NCBI GenBank assembly: GCA_937896495.1
Contig: CALBNQ010000119.1
Coordinates: 1 to 13,175 of the forward strand
DNA length: 13,175 nucleotides
DNA from: an uncultured archaeon
Lineage (GTDB): Archaea; Thermoproteota; Nitrososphaeria; Nitrososphaerales; Nitrosopumilaceae
Reading direction: 5' to 3'
In this document: piece by piece, positions 12,795 through 13,175 of the stretch
Position numbering within the stretch: the first letter of the stretch is position 1
How the letters are laid out: every line of letters starts with the position of its first letter
The notes under the pieces: generated by a model
What the model saw: the letters and a program-made list of their open reading frames with translations, nothing else
Database searches by the model: none
What the model was told of the DNA's origin: nothing
Translations under genes and position numbers: made by a program

Positions 12795-13175
12795 ATGATT
12801 AAAGTAAAATTTATTGGTGGTGCAAAAAAGTCTTTTTTAAAAGATCAATTAGACATTGATATTTCTAATATCACCATATCTGAACTAATTTCTGTTTTGT
12901 TAAAATTAAAACCTGAAAACTACCCTGAATTGGATACTCAAAATATTTTGATTGCAATAAATGGTGTTGACTCATCTGCAATGGATGGAAAATCAACTTT
13001 GATAAAAAATGATGATCTTGTTAGTATAATTCCTGTAATTCATGGTGGTTTGTCCAAAAAAATAAATTTTAAAATATTGAAAAAACAAATTCAAATAATT
13101 GAAATTAAGGGCAAGAATACAATTAACGTAAAATTCATTGATGATCTAAGAAAAAAATATCCTAAAATACAATTT
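12795..13175 (+). CDS. MoaD/ThiS-like ubiquitin-fold domain fused to a Cgi121-like domain (partial, runs off the right edge)
   Basis: 127 codons from ATG 12795 are visible without a stop. Residues 1-85 form a beta-grasp sulfur-carrier-type domain: MIKVKFIGGAKKSF, TISELISVLLKLKPENYPEL, ILIAINGVDS, and DDLVSIIPVIHGG ending in Gly84-Gly85. In free MoaD/ThiS/SAMP proteins this Gly-Gly is the C terminus and is adenylated for sulfur transfer or protein conjugation. Here translation continues into KINFKILKKQIQIIEIKG and FIDDLRKKYPKIQF. This resembles the N-terminal part of archaeal Cgi121, the KEOPS subunit needed for tRNA t6A37 formation. The Cgi121 reading is a pattern-memory inference from about 40 residues. 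No TATA box is obvious, so co-transcription with rps17e is likely. Confidence 0.65.
   Translation, partial: MIKVKFIGGAKKSFLKDQLDIDISNITISELISVLLKLKPENYPELDTQNILIAINGVDSSAMDGKSTLIKNDDLVSIIPVIHGGLSKKINFKILKKQIQIIEIKGKNTINVKFIDDLRKKYPKIQF

Noticed and set aside
1..13175. CRISPR arrays, insertion sequences, rRNA genes and long direct repeats
   Set aside because: None seen on reading both strands: no regularly spaced repeats, no transposase-like protein and no terminal inverted repeats.

Overview
The window looks like chromosomal DNA of an ammonia-oxidising archaeon of the Nitrosopumilus type (Nitrososphaerota/Thaumarchaeota). The evidence is the archaeal ribosomal proteins S11 and S17e, a one-domain archaeal histone, a PDCD5-family DNA-binding protein, archaeal-type ThiL and phosphohexomutase, a membrane-anchored blue-copper protein, very AT-rich DNA, no encoded tRNA CCA ends, and many genes whose TATA box lies about 26 nt before a start codon (leaderless mRNAs), several of them TTG or GTG. 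The genus is an inference; no marker gene such as rRNA is present.

Layout. 1-4219 is housekeeping: the 3' end of an asparagine-synthase-like gene, purB (adenylosuccinate lyase, minus strand), then a plus-strand cluster of rtcB (RNA ligase), a PDCD5-like gene and a small unknown gene, converging on rps11. 4338-7015 holds a small membrane protein, a minus-strand operon glmM-like -> thiL, and tRNA-Thr(CGT). 7044-10704 is more accessory: two tiny membrane proteins, a winged-helix regulator, two unrelated zinc-cluster proteins of unknown function, and a 583-aa AIPR-family protein with an apparent N-terminal PD-(D/E)XK-like nuclease domain. It is the only gene in the window that looks like phage defence, and this accessory stretch sits between two tRNA genes. 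10778-13175 returns to core functions: a cupredoxin, tRNA-Cys(GCA), histone, TatD-like metal hydrolase, S17e with a long acidic tail, and the start of a MoaD/ThiS-like ubiquitin-fold protein that continues past its Gly-Gly motif into a second domain resembling the KEOPS subunit Cgi121.

The genome is extremely compact. Six convergent pairs overlap or end within 3 nt of each other, one at the discriminator base of tRNA-Cys. glmM and tRNA-Thr appear to share one AT-rich promoter element. Two perfect inverted repeats sit in divergent promoter regions (upstream of rps11 and of the histone). The best candidates for something new are the AIPR/nuclease gene with its small neighbours, and the MoaD-like/Cgi121-like fusion at the right edge. 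No CRISPR array, insertion sequence or integrase was seen.
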